A stretch of DNA of 64,000 nt from Atherix ibis (Eukaryota; Arthropoda; Insecta; Diptera; Athericidae). Shown one piece after another: positions 41,461 through 55,560 of the stretch (position 1 is the stretch's first letter; the number at the start of each line of letters is the position of its first letter). Both the position numbers and the translations under genes were made by a program. The stretch covers positions 12,997,933-13,061,932 of the forward strand of contig OY282608.1 in the NCBI GenBank assembly GCA_958298945.1. Direction: 5' to 3'. The notes under the pieces were generated by a model that searched no databases, was not told the origin of the DNA, and saw only the letters and a list, made by a program, of their open reading frames with translations.

Positions 41461-43512
41461 ACAAACAAATTAACCAACAAACCAACAAACTAACAAACCA
41501 CCAAAGCAACAAACCAACAAACCAACAAACCAACAAACCAAAAAACCAACAAACCAAATAACCAACAAGCCAACAAACCAACAAACCAACAAACCAACAA
41601 ACGAACAAACCAGCAAACCTACAAACCAAAAAACCAACAAACCAACAAACCAACAAGCCAACAAACCAACAAACCAACAAACCAACAAACCAGCAAACCA
41701 AAAAACCAAAAAACCAACAAACCAACAAACCAACAAACCAACAAACCAACAAACCAACAAACCAACAAACCACCAAACCAACAAACCAACAAACCAACAA
41801 ACCAACGAACCAACAAACCAACAAACCAACAAACCAAAAAACCAACAAACCAACAAACCAACAAACCAACAAACCAACAAACCAACAAGCCAACAAACCA
41901 ACAAGCAAATAAACCAACAAACCAAAAAACCAACAAACCAAGAAACCAAAAAACCAAAAAACCAACAAACCAACAAACCAAAAAACTAACAAACCAACAA
42001 ACCAACAAGCCAACAAACCAACAAACCAATAAACTAACAAACGAACAAACCAAGTAACCAACGAACAAGCAAACGAACAAACCAACAAACAAACAAACCA
42101 CCAAACGAACAAACCAACAAACCAAAAAGCCAACAAGCCAACAAGCCAACAAACCAACAAGCCAACAAACGAACAAACCAACAAACCAACAAACCAACAA
42201 ACCAACAAACCAACAAACCAAGAAACCAACAAACCAACAAACCAAGAAACCAACAAACCAACAAACAAACAAGCCAACAAACCAACAAACCAGCAAACCA
42301 ACAAACCAACAAACCAACAAACCAACAAACCAACAAACAAATAAACCAACAAACCAACAAAACAACAAACCAACAAATCAACAAACCAACAAATTAAGTA
42401 ACCAACAAGCCAACAAATCAACAAACCAACAAATTAAGTAACCAACAAGCCAACAAACCAACAAACCAACAAACCAACAAACCAAAAAACCAACAACCCA
42501 ACAAACCAACAAGCCAAACAAACCAACAAAAAAATAAAACAACAAACCAAAAAACCAACAAACCAACAAACCAACAAACCAACAAACCAACAAACCAAAA
42601 AACCAAAAAACCAACAAACCAACAAACCAACAAGCCAACAAACCAACAAACCAACAAACCAATTAACCAACAAACCAACAAACCAACAAACCAACAAACC
42701 AACAAACCAATAAACCAACAAACCAACAAACCAACAAACCTACAAACCAACAAACCAACAAACAAATAAACCAACAAACCAACAAACCAACAAACCAACA
42801 AACCAACAAACAAATAAACCAACAAACCAACAAACTAACAAACCAACAAAGCAATAAACGAACAAACCAAGAAACCAACAAACCAAAAAACCAACAAACA
42901 CAACAACCAACAAGCGAACAAACCAACAAACCAACAAACCAACAAACGAACAAACCAACAAACCTACAAACCAAGAAACCAACAAACCAACAAACCAACA
43001 AGCCAACAAACCAACAAACCAACAAACCAACAAACCAGCAAACCAAAAAACCAAAAAACCAACAAACCAACAAACCAACAAACCAACAAACCAACAAACC
43101 AACAAACCACCAAACAAACAAACCAACAAACCAACAAACCAACAAACCAACAAACCAAAAAACCAACAAACCAACAAACCAACAAACCAACAAACCAACA
43201 AGCAAATAAACCAACAAACCAACAAACCAACAAACCAACAAACCAAAAAACCAACAAACCAACAAACCAAAAAACCAACAAACCAACAAACCAACAAGCC
43301 AACAAACCAACAAACTAACAAACGAACAAACCAAGTAACCAATGAACAAGCAAACGAACAAACCAACAAACAAACAAACCACCAAACGAACAAACCAACA
43401 AACCAAAAAACCAACAAGCCAACAAGCCAACAAACCAACAAGCCAACAAACGAACAAACCAACAAACCAACAAACCAACAAACCAACAAACCACCAAACC
43501 AACAAACCAACA
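41461..43512 (+). repeat. Right-type block R2, copy 1 (offset 2,049/2,041)
   Basis: Starts at the AAATTAACC variant near 41468, which recurs at 43517 (offset 2,049) and 47101. The cassette at 42513 recurs at 44554 (offset 2,041). The change in offset is one octamer. The block contains a doubled AAATTAAGTAACC at about 42391 and 42432, a local 40-bp (five-octamer) duplication also present in copy 2. Confidence 0.75.
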
Positions 43513-45890
43513 AACAAATTAACCAACAAACCAACAAACTAACAAACCACCAAAGCAACAAACCAACAAACCAACAAACCAACAAACCAAAAAACCAACA
43601 AACCAAATAACCAACAAGCCAACAAACCAACAAACCAACAAACCAACAAACGAACAAACCAGCAAACCTACAAACCAAAAAACCAACAAACCAACAAACC
43701 AACAAGCCAACAAACCAACAAACCAACAAACCAACAAACCAGCAAACCAAAAAACCAAAAAACCAACAAACCAACAAACCAACAAACCAACAAACCAACA
43801 AACCAAAAAACCACCAAACCAACAAACCAACAAACCAACAAACCAACGAACCAACAAACCAACAAACCAACAAACCAAAAAACCAACAAACCAACAAACC
43901 AACAAACCAACAAACCAACAAACCAACAAGCCAACAAACCAACAAGCAAATAAACCAACAAACCAAAAAACCAACAAACCAAGAAACCAAAAAACCAAAA
44001 AACCAACAAACCAACAAACCAAAAAACTAACAAACCAACAAACCAACAAGCCAACAAACCAACAAACCAATAAACTAACAAACGAACAAACCAAGTAACC
44101 AACGAACAAGCAAACGAACAAACCAACAAACAAACAAACCACCAAACGAACAAACCAACAAACCAAAAAGCCAACAAGCCAACAAGCCAACAAACCAACA
44201 AGCCAACAAACGAACAAACCAACAAACCAACAAACCAACAAACCAACAAACCAACAAACCAAGAAACCAACAAACCAACAAACCAAGAAACCAACAAACC
44301 AACAAACAAACAAGCCAACAAACCAACAAACCAGCAAACCAACAAACCAACAAACCAACAAACCAACAAACCAACAAACAAATAAACCAACAAACGAACA
44401 AAACAACAAACCAACAAATCAACAAACCAACAAATTAAGTAACCAACAAGCCAACAAATCAACAAACCAACAAATTAAGTAACCAACAAGCCAACAAACC
44501 AACAAACCAACAAACCAACAAACCAAAAAACCAACAAACCAACAAACCAACAAGCCAAACAAACCAACAAAAAAATAAAACAACAAACCAAAAAACCAAC
44601 AAACCAACAAACCAACAAACCAACAAACCAACAAACCAAAAAACCAAAAAACCAACAAACCAACAAACCAACAAGCCAACAAACCAACAAACCAACAAAC
44701 CAATTAACCAACAAACCAACAAACCAACAAACCAACAAACCAACAAACCAATAAACCAACAAACCAACAAACCAACAAACCTACAAACCAACAAACCAAC
44801 AAACAAATAAACCAACAAACCAACAAACCAACAAACAAACAAACCAACAAACCAACAAACAAATAAACCAACAAACCAACAAACTAACAAACCAACAAAG
44901 CAATAAACGAACAAACCAAGAAACCAACAAACCAAAAAACCAACAAACACAACAACCAACAAGCGAACAAACCAACAAACCAACAAACCAACAAACGAAC
45001 AATCCAACAAACCTACAAACCAAGAAACCAACAAACCAACAAACCAACAAGCCAACAAACCAACAAACCAACAAACCAACAAACCAGCAAACCAAAAAAC
45101 CAAAAAACCAACAAACCAACAAACCAACAAACCAACAAACCAACAAACCACCAAACCAACAAACCAACAAACCAACAAACCAACAAACCAACAAACCAAA
45201 AAACCAACAAACCAACAAACCAACAAACCAACAAACCAACAAGCAAATAAACCAACAAACCAACAAACCAACAAACGAAAAAACCAACAAACCAACAAAC
45301 CAAAAAACCAACAAACCAACAAACCAACAAGCCAACAAACCAACAAACTAACAAACGAACAAACCAAGTAACCAATGAACAAGCAAACGAACAAACCAAC
45401 AAACAAACAAACCACCAAACGAACAAACCAACAAACCAAAAAACCAACAAGCCAACAAGCCAACAAACCAACAAGCCAACAAACGAACAAACCAACAAAC
45501 CAACAAACCAACAAACCAACAAACCAACAAACCAAGAAACCAGCAAACCAACAAACCAACAAACCAAGAAACCAACAAACCAACAAACAAACAAGCCAAC
45601 AAACCAACAAACCAACAAACCAACAAACCAACAAACCAACAAACCAACAAACCAACAAACCAACAAACCAACAAACCAACAAACCAACAAACCAACAAAC
45701 AAATAAACCAACAAACCAACAAACCAACAAACCAACAAACCAACAAACTAAAAAACCAACAAACCAACAAGCCAACAAGCCAACAAACCAACAAACTAAC
45801 AAACCAACAAACGAACTTACCAACAAACCAACAAGCCAACAATCCAACAAACCAACAAACCAACAAGCCAACAAACCAACAAACCAATAA
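43513..45890 (+). repeat. Right-type block R2, copy 2
   Basis: Copy of 41.46-43.5 kb, and itself copied at about 47.1-49.45 kb. Offsets to the third copy are 3,584 at the AAATTAACC anchor, 3,528 at the cassette (44554 to 48082) and 3,560 at the CAATGAACAAGC marker (45375 to 48935). All three differ by multiples of 8. Confidence 0.75.
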
Positions 45891-47096
45891 ACTAACAAAC
45901 GAACAAACCAAGTAACCAACGAACAAGCAAACGAACAAACCAACAAACAAACAAACCACCAAACGAACAAACCAACAAACCAAAAAGCCAACAAGCCAAC
46001 AAGCCAACAAACCAACAAGCCAACAAACGAACAAACCAACAAACCAACAAACCAACAAACCAACAAACCAAGAAACCAACAAACCAACAAACCAAGAAAC
46101 CAACAAACCAACAAACAAACAAGCCAACAAACCAACAAACCAGCAAACCAACAAACCAACAAACCAACAAACCAACAAACCAACAAACAAATAAACCAAC
46201 AAACCAACAAAACAACAAACCAACAAGCCAACAAACTAAAAAACCAACAAACCAACAAGCCAACAAGCCAACAAACCAACAAACTAACAAACCAACAAAC
46301 GAACTTACCAACAAACCAACAAGCCAACAATCCAACAAACCAACAAACCAACAAGCCAACAAACCAACAAACAAATAAACCAACAAACCAACAAACCAAC
46401 AAACCACCAAACCAACAAACAAATAAACCAACAAACCAAGAAACTAACAAACCACCAAAGCAACAAACCAACAAACCAACAAACCAACAAACCAACAAAC
46501 CAACAAGCCAACAAGCCAACAAACCAACAAACAAACAAACCAACAAACCAACAAACCAACAAACCAACAAGCCAACAAACCAACAAACCAACAAGCCAAC
46601 AAACCAACAAACCAAAAAACTAACAATCCAACAAACCAACACACCAACAAACAAACAAACAAACAAACCAACAAACCAACAAGCAAACAAGCCAACAAAC
46701 CAACAAACCAACAAACCAACAAACCAACAAACGAACAAACCAACAAACCAAAAAACAAACAAGCCAACAAGCCAACAAACCAACAAGCCAACAAACCAAC
46801 AAGCCAAAAATCCAACAAACCAACAAACCAACAAACCAACAAACCAACAAACAAACAAACCAACAAACCAACAAGCCAACAAGCCAACAAACCAACAAAC
46901 CAAAAACCAACAAACCAACAAACCAACAAGCCAACAAGCCAACAAACCAAAAAACCAACAAACCAACAAACCAACAAACCGACAAACCAACAAGCCAACA
47001 AACCAACAAACCAACAAACCTACAAACCAACAAACCAACAAACAAATAAACCAACAAACCAACAAACCAACAAACCACCAAACCAACAAACCAACA
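45891..47096 (+). repeat. Satellite inserted between R2 copies 2 and 3
   Basis: Octamer array with no gene. About 45.75-45.89 is repeated at about 46.23-46.37 kb: the rare GAACTTACC variant is near 45814 and 46302 (offset 488, exactly 61 octamers) and AACAATCC follows in both. The right part, about 46.5-47.0 kb, repeats the 40.9-41.4 kb segment. Confidence 0.65.
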
Positions 47097-49450
47097 AACA
47101 AATTAACCAACAAACCAACAAACTAACAAACCACCAAAGCAACAAACCAACAAACCAACAAACCAACAAACCAAAAAACCAACAAACCAAATAACCAACA
47201 AGCCAACAAACCAACAAACCAACAAACCAACAAACGAACAAACCAGCAAACCTACAAACCAAAAAACCAACAAACCAACAAACCAACAAGCCAACAAACC
47301 AACAAACCAACAAACCAACAAACCAGCAAACCAAAAAACCAAAAAACCAACAAACCAACAAACCAACAAACCAACAAACCAACAAACCAACAAACCACCA
47401 AACCAACAAACCAACAAACCAACAAACCAACGAACCAACAAACCAACAAACCAACAAACCAAAAAACCAACAAACCAACAAACCAACAAACCAACAAACC
47501 AACAAACCAACAAGCCAACAAACCAACAAGCAAATAAACCAACAAACCAAAAAACCAACAAACCAAGAAACCAAAAAACCAAAAAACCAACAAACCAACA
47601 AACCAAAAAACTAACAAACCAACAAACCAACAAGCCAACAAACCAACAAACCAATAAACTAACAAACGAACAAACCAAGTAACCAACGAACAAGCAAACG
47701 AACAAACCAACAAACAAACAAACCACCAAACGAACAAACCAACAAACCAAAAAGCCAACAAGCCAACAAGCCAACAAACCCATAAGCCAACAAACGAACA
47801 AACCAACAAACCAACAAACCAACAAACCAACAAACCAACAAACCAAGAAACCAACAAACCAACAAACCAAGAAACCAACAAACCAACAAACAAACAAGCC
47901 AACAAACCAACAAACCAGCAAACCAACAAACCAACAAACCAACAAACAAATAAACCAACAAACCAACAAAACAACAAACCAACAAATCAACAAACCAACA
48001 AATTAAGTAACCAACAAGCCAACAAACCAACAAACCAACAAACCAACAAACCAAAAAACCAACAAACCAACAAACCAACAAGCCAAACAAACCAACAAAA
48101 AAATAAAACAACAAACCAAAAAACCAACAAACCAACAAACCAACAAACCAACAAACCAACAAACCAAAAAACCAAAAAACCAACAAACCAACAAACCAAC
48201 AAGCCAACAAACCAACAAACCAACAAACCAATTAACCAACAAACCAACAAACCAACAAACCAACAAACCAACAAACCAATAAACCAACAAACCAACAAAC
48301 CAACAAACCTACAAACCAACAAACCAACAAACAAATAAACCAACAAACCAACAAACCAACAAACCAACAAACCAACAAACCAACAAACCAACAAACAAAT
48401 AAACCAACAAACCAACAAACTAACAAACCAACAAAGCAATAAACGAACAAACCAAGAAACCAACAAACCAAAAAACCAACAAACACAACAACCAACAAGC
48501 GAACAAACCAACAAACCAACAAACCAACAAACGAACAAACCAACAAACCTACAAACCAAGAAACCAACAAACCAACAAACCAACAAGCCAACAAACCAAC
48601 AAACCAACAAACCAACAAACCAGCAAACCAAAAAACCAAAAAACCAACAAACCAACAAACCAACAAACCAACAAACCAACAAACCACCAAACCAACAAAC
48701 CAACAAACCAACAAACCAACAAACCAACAAACCAACAAACCAACAAACCAAAAAACCAACAAACCAACAAACCAACAAACCAACAAACCAACAAGCAAAT
48801 AAACCAAGAAACCAACAAACCAACAAACCAACAAACCAAAAAACCAACAAACCAACAAACCAAAAAACCAACAAACCAACAAACCAACAAGCCAACAAAC
48901 CAACAAACTAACAAACGAACAAACCAATAAACCAATGAACAAGCAAACGAACAAACCAACAAACAAACAAACCACCAAACGAACAAACCAACAAACCAAA
49001 AAACCAACAAGCCAACAAGCCAACAAACCAACAAGCCAACAAACGAACAAACCAACAAACCAACAAACCAACAAACCAACTAACCAACAAACCAAGAAAC
49101 CAGCAAACCAACAAACCAACAAACCAAGAAACCAACAAACCAACAAACAAACAAGCCAACAAACCAACAAACCAACAAACCAACAAACCAACAAACCAAC
49201 AAACCAACAAACCAACAAACCAACAAACCAACAAACCAACAAACCAACAAACCAACAAACAAATAAACCAACAAACCAACAAACCAACAAACCAACAAAC
49301 CAACAAACCAACAAACTAAAAAACCAACAAACCAACAAGCCAACAAGCCAACAAACCAACAAACTAACAAACCAACAAACGAACTTACCAACAAACCAAC
49401 AAGCCAACAATCCAACAAACCAACAAACCAACAAGCCAACAAACCAACAA
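47097..49450 (+). repeat. Right-type block R2, copy 3
   Basis: Third copy of the R2 type, with cassette 48082. It has only one AAATTAAGTAACC near 48000 where copies 1 and 2 have two, so the 40-bp local duplication is missing here. The part from about 48.0 to 49.45 kb is copied again at 49.85-51.3 kb. Confidence 0.75.
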
Positions 49451-51300
49451 ACCAATAAACTAACAAACGAACAAACCAAGTAACCAACGAACAAGCAAAC
49501 GAACAAACCAACAAACAAACAAACCACCAAACGAACAAACCAACAAACCAAAAAACCAACAAGCCAACAAGCCAACAAACCAACAAGCCAACAAACGAAC
49601 AAACCAACAAACCAACAAACCAACAAACCAACAAACCAACAAACCAACAAACCAACAAACCAAGAAACCAAAAAACCAACAAACCAAGAAACCAACAAAC
49701 CAACAAACAAACAAGCCAACAAACCAACAAACCAGCAAACCAACAAACCAACAAACCAACAAACCAACAAACCAACAAACCAACAAACAAATAAACCAAC
49801 AAACCAACAAACCAACAAACCAACAAATCAACAAACCAACAAACTAAGTAACCAACAAGCCAACAAACCAACAAACCAACAAACCAACAAACCAAAAAAC
49901 CAACAAACCAACAAACCAACAAGCCAAACAAACCAACAAAAAAATAAAACAACAAACCAAAAAACCAACAAACCAACAAACCAACAAACCAACAAACCAA
50001 CAAACCAAAAAACCAAAAAACCAACAAACCAACAAACCAAGAAGCCAACAAACCAACAAACGAACAAACCAATTAACCAACAAACCAACAAACCAACAAA
50101 CCAACAAACCAACAAACCAATAAACCAACAAACCAACAAACCAACAAACCTACAAACCAACAAACCAACAAACAAATAAACCAACAAACCAACAAACCAA
50201 CAAACCAACAAACCAACAAACAAATAAACCAACAAACCAACAAGCTAACAAACCAACAAATCAATAAACCAACAAACCAAGAAACCAACAAACCAAAAAA
50301 CCAACAAACACAACAACCAACAAGCCAACAAACCAAAAAACCAACAAACCAACAAACGAACAAACCAACAAACCTACAAACCAAGAAACCAACAAACCAA
50401 CAAACCAACAAGCCAACAAACCAACAAACCAACAAACCAACAAACCAGCAAACTAAAAAACCAAAAAACCAACAAACCAACAAACCAACAAACCAACAAA
50501 CCAACAAACCACCAAACCAACAAACCAACAAACCAACAAACCAACAAACCAACAAACCAAAAAACCAAAAAACCAACAAACCAACAAACCAACAAACCAA
50601 CAAACCAACAAACCAACAAGCAAATAAACCAACAAACCAACAAACCAACAAACCAACAAACCAAAAAACCAACAAACCAACAAACCAAAAAACCAACAAA
50701 CCAACAAACCAACAAGCCAACAAACCAACAAACCAACAAACTAACAAACCAACAAACCAAGTAACCAATGAACAAGCAAACGAACAAACCAACAAACAAA
50801 CAAACCACCAAACGAACAAACCAACAAACCAAAAAACCAACAAGCCAACAAGCCAACAAACCAACAAGCCAACAAACGAACAAACCAACAAACCAACAAA
50901 CCAACAAACCAACAAACCAACAAACCAACAAACCAAGAAACCAGCAAACCAACAAACCAACAAACCAAGAAACCAACAAACCAACAAACAAACAAGCCAA
51001 CAAACCAACAAACCAACAAACCAACAAACCAACAAACCAACAAACCAACAAACCAACAAACCAACAAACCAACAAACCAACAAACCAACAAACCAACAAA
51101 CAAATAAACCAACAAACCAACAAACCAACAAACCAACAAACCAAAAAACCAACAAACCAACAAGCCAACAAGCCAACAAACCAACAAACTAACAAACCAA
51201 CAAACGAACTAACCAACAAACCAACAAGCCAACAAGCCAACAAACCAACAAACCAACAAACCAACAAATCAACAAACCAACAAACTAAGTAACCAACAAC
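49451..51300 (+). repeat. Right-type block, copy about 1.84 kb downstream
   Basis: Cassette 48082 to 49923 (offset 1,841) and CAATGAACAAGC 48935 to 50768 (offset 1,833) show a second copy of 48.0-49.45 kb. The offset difference is one octamer. It carries CACAACAACC near 50307, shared with 48483, 44947 and 42899. Confidence 0.7.
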
Positions 51301-52200
51301 CCAACAAACCAACAAACCAACAAGCCAACAAACAAATAAACCAACAAACCAATAAACCAACAAACCAATAAACCAACAAACCAACAAACCAACAAGCCAA
51401 CAAGCCAACAAACCAACAAACTAACAAACCAACAAACGAACTAACCAACAAACCAACAAGCCAACAAGCCAACAAACCAACAAACCAACAAATCAACAAA
51501 CCAACAAACTAAGTAACCAACAACCCAACAAACCAACAAACCAACAAGCCAACAAATAAATAAACCAACAAACCAACAAACCAACAAACCAATAAACCAA
51601 CAAACCAACAAACCAACAAGCCAACAAGCCAACAAACCAACAAACCAACAAACCAACAAACCAACAAACCAACAAACTAAGTAACCAACAAACCAAAAAA
51701 CCAAAAAACCAACAAACCAAGAAACCAACAAGCCAACAAACCAACAAACCAATTAATTAACAAACCAACAAACCAACAAACCAACAAACCAACAAACCAA
51801 CAAAACAACAAACCAACAAACCAACAAACCTACAAACCAACAAACCAACAAACAAATAAACCAACAAACCAACAAACCAACAAACCAACAAACAAATAAA
51901 CCAACAAACCAACAAACTAACAAACCAACAAAGCAACAAACCAACAAACCAACAAACCAAAAAACCAACAAACCAACAAACCAACAAACCAACAAACCAA
52001 CAAACCAACAAACCAACAAACCAACAAACCAAGAAACCAACAAACCAACAAACAAAAAAGCCAACAAACCAACAAACCAACAAACCAACAAACCAACAAA
52101 CCAACAAACCAACAAACCAACAAACCAACAAACCAACAAACAAATAAACCAACAAACCAACAAACCAACAAACCAACAAACCAACAAACCAAAAAACCAA
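51301..52200 (+). repeat. Satellite with a 224-bp (28-octamer) local duplication
   Basis: CTAAGTAACCAACAACCC at 51285 recurs at 51509, an offset of 28 octamers, resembling the 29-octamer pair at 38.05-38.28 kb. Further right a private AATTAATTAAC occurs near 51752, where other copies have AATTAACC. No gene is seen. Confidence 0.65.
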
Positions 52201-52491
52201 CAAACCAACAAGCCAACAAGCCAACAAACCAACAAACTAACAAACCAACAAACGAACTAACCAACAAACCAACAAGCCAACAAGCCAACAAACCAACAAA
52301 CCAACAAACCAACAAATCAACAAACCAACAAACTAAGTAACCAACAAGCCAACAAACCAACATACCAACAAGCCAACAAACAAATAAACCAACAAACCAA
52401 CAAACCAACAAACCAATAAACCAACAAACCAACAAACCAACAAGCCAACAAGCCAACAAACCAACAAACTAACAAACCAACAAACCAACAA

Positions 52492-52528
52492 GCCAAACAA
52501 ACCAAGAAAAAATAAAACAACAAACCAA
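52492..52528 (+). repeat. A-rich cassette, shortened type
   Basis: Reads GCCAAACAAACCAAG, then six A, then TAAAAC. Compared with the common form it has ACCAAGAA in place of ACCAACAA and one A fewer, so the middle unit is a 7-mer. Only this cassette and the one at 54396 have this form, which ties the two copies together. Confidence 0.75.
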
Positions 52529-54395
52529 AAAACCAACAAACCAACAAACCAACAAACAAACAAACCAACAAACCAAAAAACCAACAAACCAACAAACCAA
52601 CAAGCCAACAAACCAACAAACCAATTAACCAACAAACCAACAAACCAACAAACCTACAAACCAACAAACAAATAAACCAACAAACCAACAAACCAACAAA
52701 CCAACAAACCAACAAAGCAACAAACCAACAAACCAACAAACCACAAACCAAAAAACCAACAAACCAAAAAACCAACAAGCCAACAAACCAACAAACCAAC
52801 AAACCAACAAACGAACAAACCAACAAACCTACAAATCAAGAAACCAACAAACCAACAAGCCAACAAACCAACAAACCAACAAACCAACAAACCAGCAAAC
52901 CAAAAAAACCAAAAAACCAACAAACCAACAAACCAACAAACCAACATACCAACAAACCAACAAACCACCAAACCAACAAACCAACAAACCAACAAACCAA
53001 CAAACCAACAAACCAATAAACCAACAAACCAACAAACCAACAAACCAACAAACCAACAAACCGACAAGCAAATAAACCAACAAACCAACAAACCAACAAA
53101 CCAACAAACCAAAAAACCAACAAACCAACAAACCAAAAAACCAACAAACCAACAAACCAACAAACCAACAAGCCAACAAACCAACAAACCAACAAACTAA
53201 CAAACCAAAAAACCAAGTAACCAACGAACAAACAAACGAACAAACCAACAAACAAACAAACCAACAAACGAACAAACCAAAAAACCAACAAACCAACAAG
53301 CCAACAAGCCAACAAACCAACAAGCCAACAAACGAACAAACCAACAAACCAACAAACCAACAAACCAACAAACCAACAAACCAACAAACCAAGAAACCAA
53401 CAAACCAACAAACCAACAAGCCAACAAACCAACAAACCAACAAGCCAACAAATAAATAAACCAACAAACCAACAAACCAACAAACCAATAAACCAACAAA
53501 CCAACAAACCAACAAGCCAACAAGCTAACAAACCAACAAACCAACAAACCAACAAACCAACAAACCAACAAACTAAGTAACCAACAAACCAAAAAACCAA
53601 AAAACCAACAAACCAAGAAACCAACAAGCCAACAAACCAACAAACCAATTAACCAACAAACCAACAAACCAACAAACCAACAAACCAACAAACCAACAAA
53701 ACAACAAACCAACAAACCAACAAACCTACAAACCAACAAACCAACAAACAAATAAACCAACAAACCAACAAACCAACAAACCAACAAACAAATAAACCAA
53801 CAAACCAACAAACTAACAAACCAACAAAGCAACAAACCAACAAACCAACAAACCAAAAAACCAACAAACCAACAAACCAACAAACCAACAAACCAACAAA
53901 CCAACAAACCAACAAACCAACAAACCAAGAAACCAACAAACCAACAAACAAACAAGCCAACAAACCAACAAACCAACAAACCAACAAACCAACAAACCAA
54001 CAAACCAACAAACCAACAAACCAACAAACCAACAAACCAACAAACAAATAAACCAACAAACCAACAAACCAACAAACCAACAAACCAACAAACCAAAAAA
54101 CCAACAAACCAACAAGCCAACAAGCCAACAAACCAACAAACTAACAAACCAACAAACGAACTAACCAACAAACCAACAAGCCAACAAGCTAACAAACCAA
54201 CAAACCAACAAACCAACAAATCAACAAACCAACAAACTAAGTAACCAACAAGCCAACAAACCAACAAACCGACAAGCCAACAAACAAATAAACCAACAAA
54301 CCAACAAACCAACAAACCAATAAACCAACAAACCAACAAACCAACAAGCCAACAAGCCAACAAACCAACAAACTAACAAACCAACAAACCAACAA

Positions 54396-54432
54396 GCCAA
54401 ACAAACCAAGAAAAAATAAAACAACAAACCAA
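54396..54432 (+). repeat. A-rich cassette, shortened type, second copy
   Basis: Same private form as the cassette at 52492, supporting a duplication of the surrounding 1.9 kb after the shortening arose. Confidence 0.75.
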
Positions 54433-55560
54433 AAAACCAACAAACCAACAAACCAACAAACCAACAAACCAACAAACCAAAAAACCAACAAACCAACAAA
54501 CCAACAAGCCAACAAACCAACAAACCAATTAACCAACAAACCAACAAACCAACAAACCTACAAACCAACAAACCAACAAACAAATAAACCAACAAACCAA
54601 CAAACCAACAAACCAACAAACCAACAAAGCAACAAACCAACAAACCAACAAACCACAAACCAAAAAACCAACAAACCAAAAAACCAACAAGCCAACAAAC
54701 CAACAAACCAACAAACCAACAAACGAACAAACCAACAAACCTACAAATCAAGAAACCAACAAACCAACAAGCCAACAAACCAACAAACCAACAAACCAAC
54801 AAACCAGCAAACCAAAAAAACCAAAAAACCAACAAACCAACAAACCAACAAACCAACATACCAACAAACCAACAAACCACCAAACCAACAAACCAACAAA
54901 CCAACAAACCAACAAACCAACAAACCAACAAACCAATAAACCAACAAACCAACAAACCAACAAACCAACAAACCAACAAACCAACAAGCAAATAAACCAA
55001 CAAACCAACAAACCAACAAACCAACAAACCAAAAAACCAACAAACCAACAAACCAAAAAACCAACAAACCAACAAACCAACAAACCAACAAGTCAACAAA
55101 CCAACAAACCAACAAACTAACAAACAAAAAAACCAAGTAACCAACGAACAAACAAACGAACAAACCAACAAACAAACAAACCAACAAACGAACAAACCAA
55201 AAAACCAACAAACCAACAAGCCAACAAGCCAACAAACCAACAAGCCAACAAACGAACAAACCAACAAACCAACAAACCAACAAACCAACAAACCAACAAA
55301 CCAACAAACCAACAAACCAAGAAACCAAGAAACCAACAAACCAACAAGCCAACAAACCAACAAACCAACAAACCAACAAACCAGCAAACCAACAAACAAA
55401 TAAACCAACAAACCAACAAACCAACAAACCAACAAACCAACAAACCAACAAACCAAAAAACCAACAAACCAACAAGCCAACAAGCCAACAAACCAACAAA
55501 CTAACAAACCAACAAACGAACTAACCAACAAACCAACAAGCCAACAAGCCAACAAACCAA

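Larger units (their letters stand above)
52201..55560 (+). repeat. Left-type block returning, two copies about 1.9 kb apart
   Basis: Cassettes at 52492 and 54396 (offset 1,904), both with a shortened A run after CCAAG, and CCAAGTAACCAACG near 53213 and 55132 mark two copies. The marker continues as GAACAAACAAACG, as at 12057 and 26305, not as the GAACAAGCAAACG of the surrounding right-type array. A left-type segment therefore sits inside the right half. Confidence 0.7.

Noticed and set aside
42391..42445. AAATTAAGTAACC and CCAATTAACC as transcription-factor or origin sites
   Set aside because: They are variant octamers recurring with the higher-order blocks; nothing else supports regulatory function.
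44459..47113. Longest - strand open frame, 884 codons, Cys-Trp-Phe-Val-Gly-Leu repeats resembling a membrane protein
   Set aside because: It is a direct translation of the octamer; the neighbouring frames give the same residue cycle and overlap it. Its hydrophobic look follows from GTT/TGT/TGG/TTT triplets.
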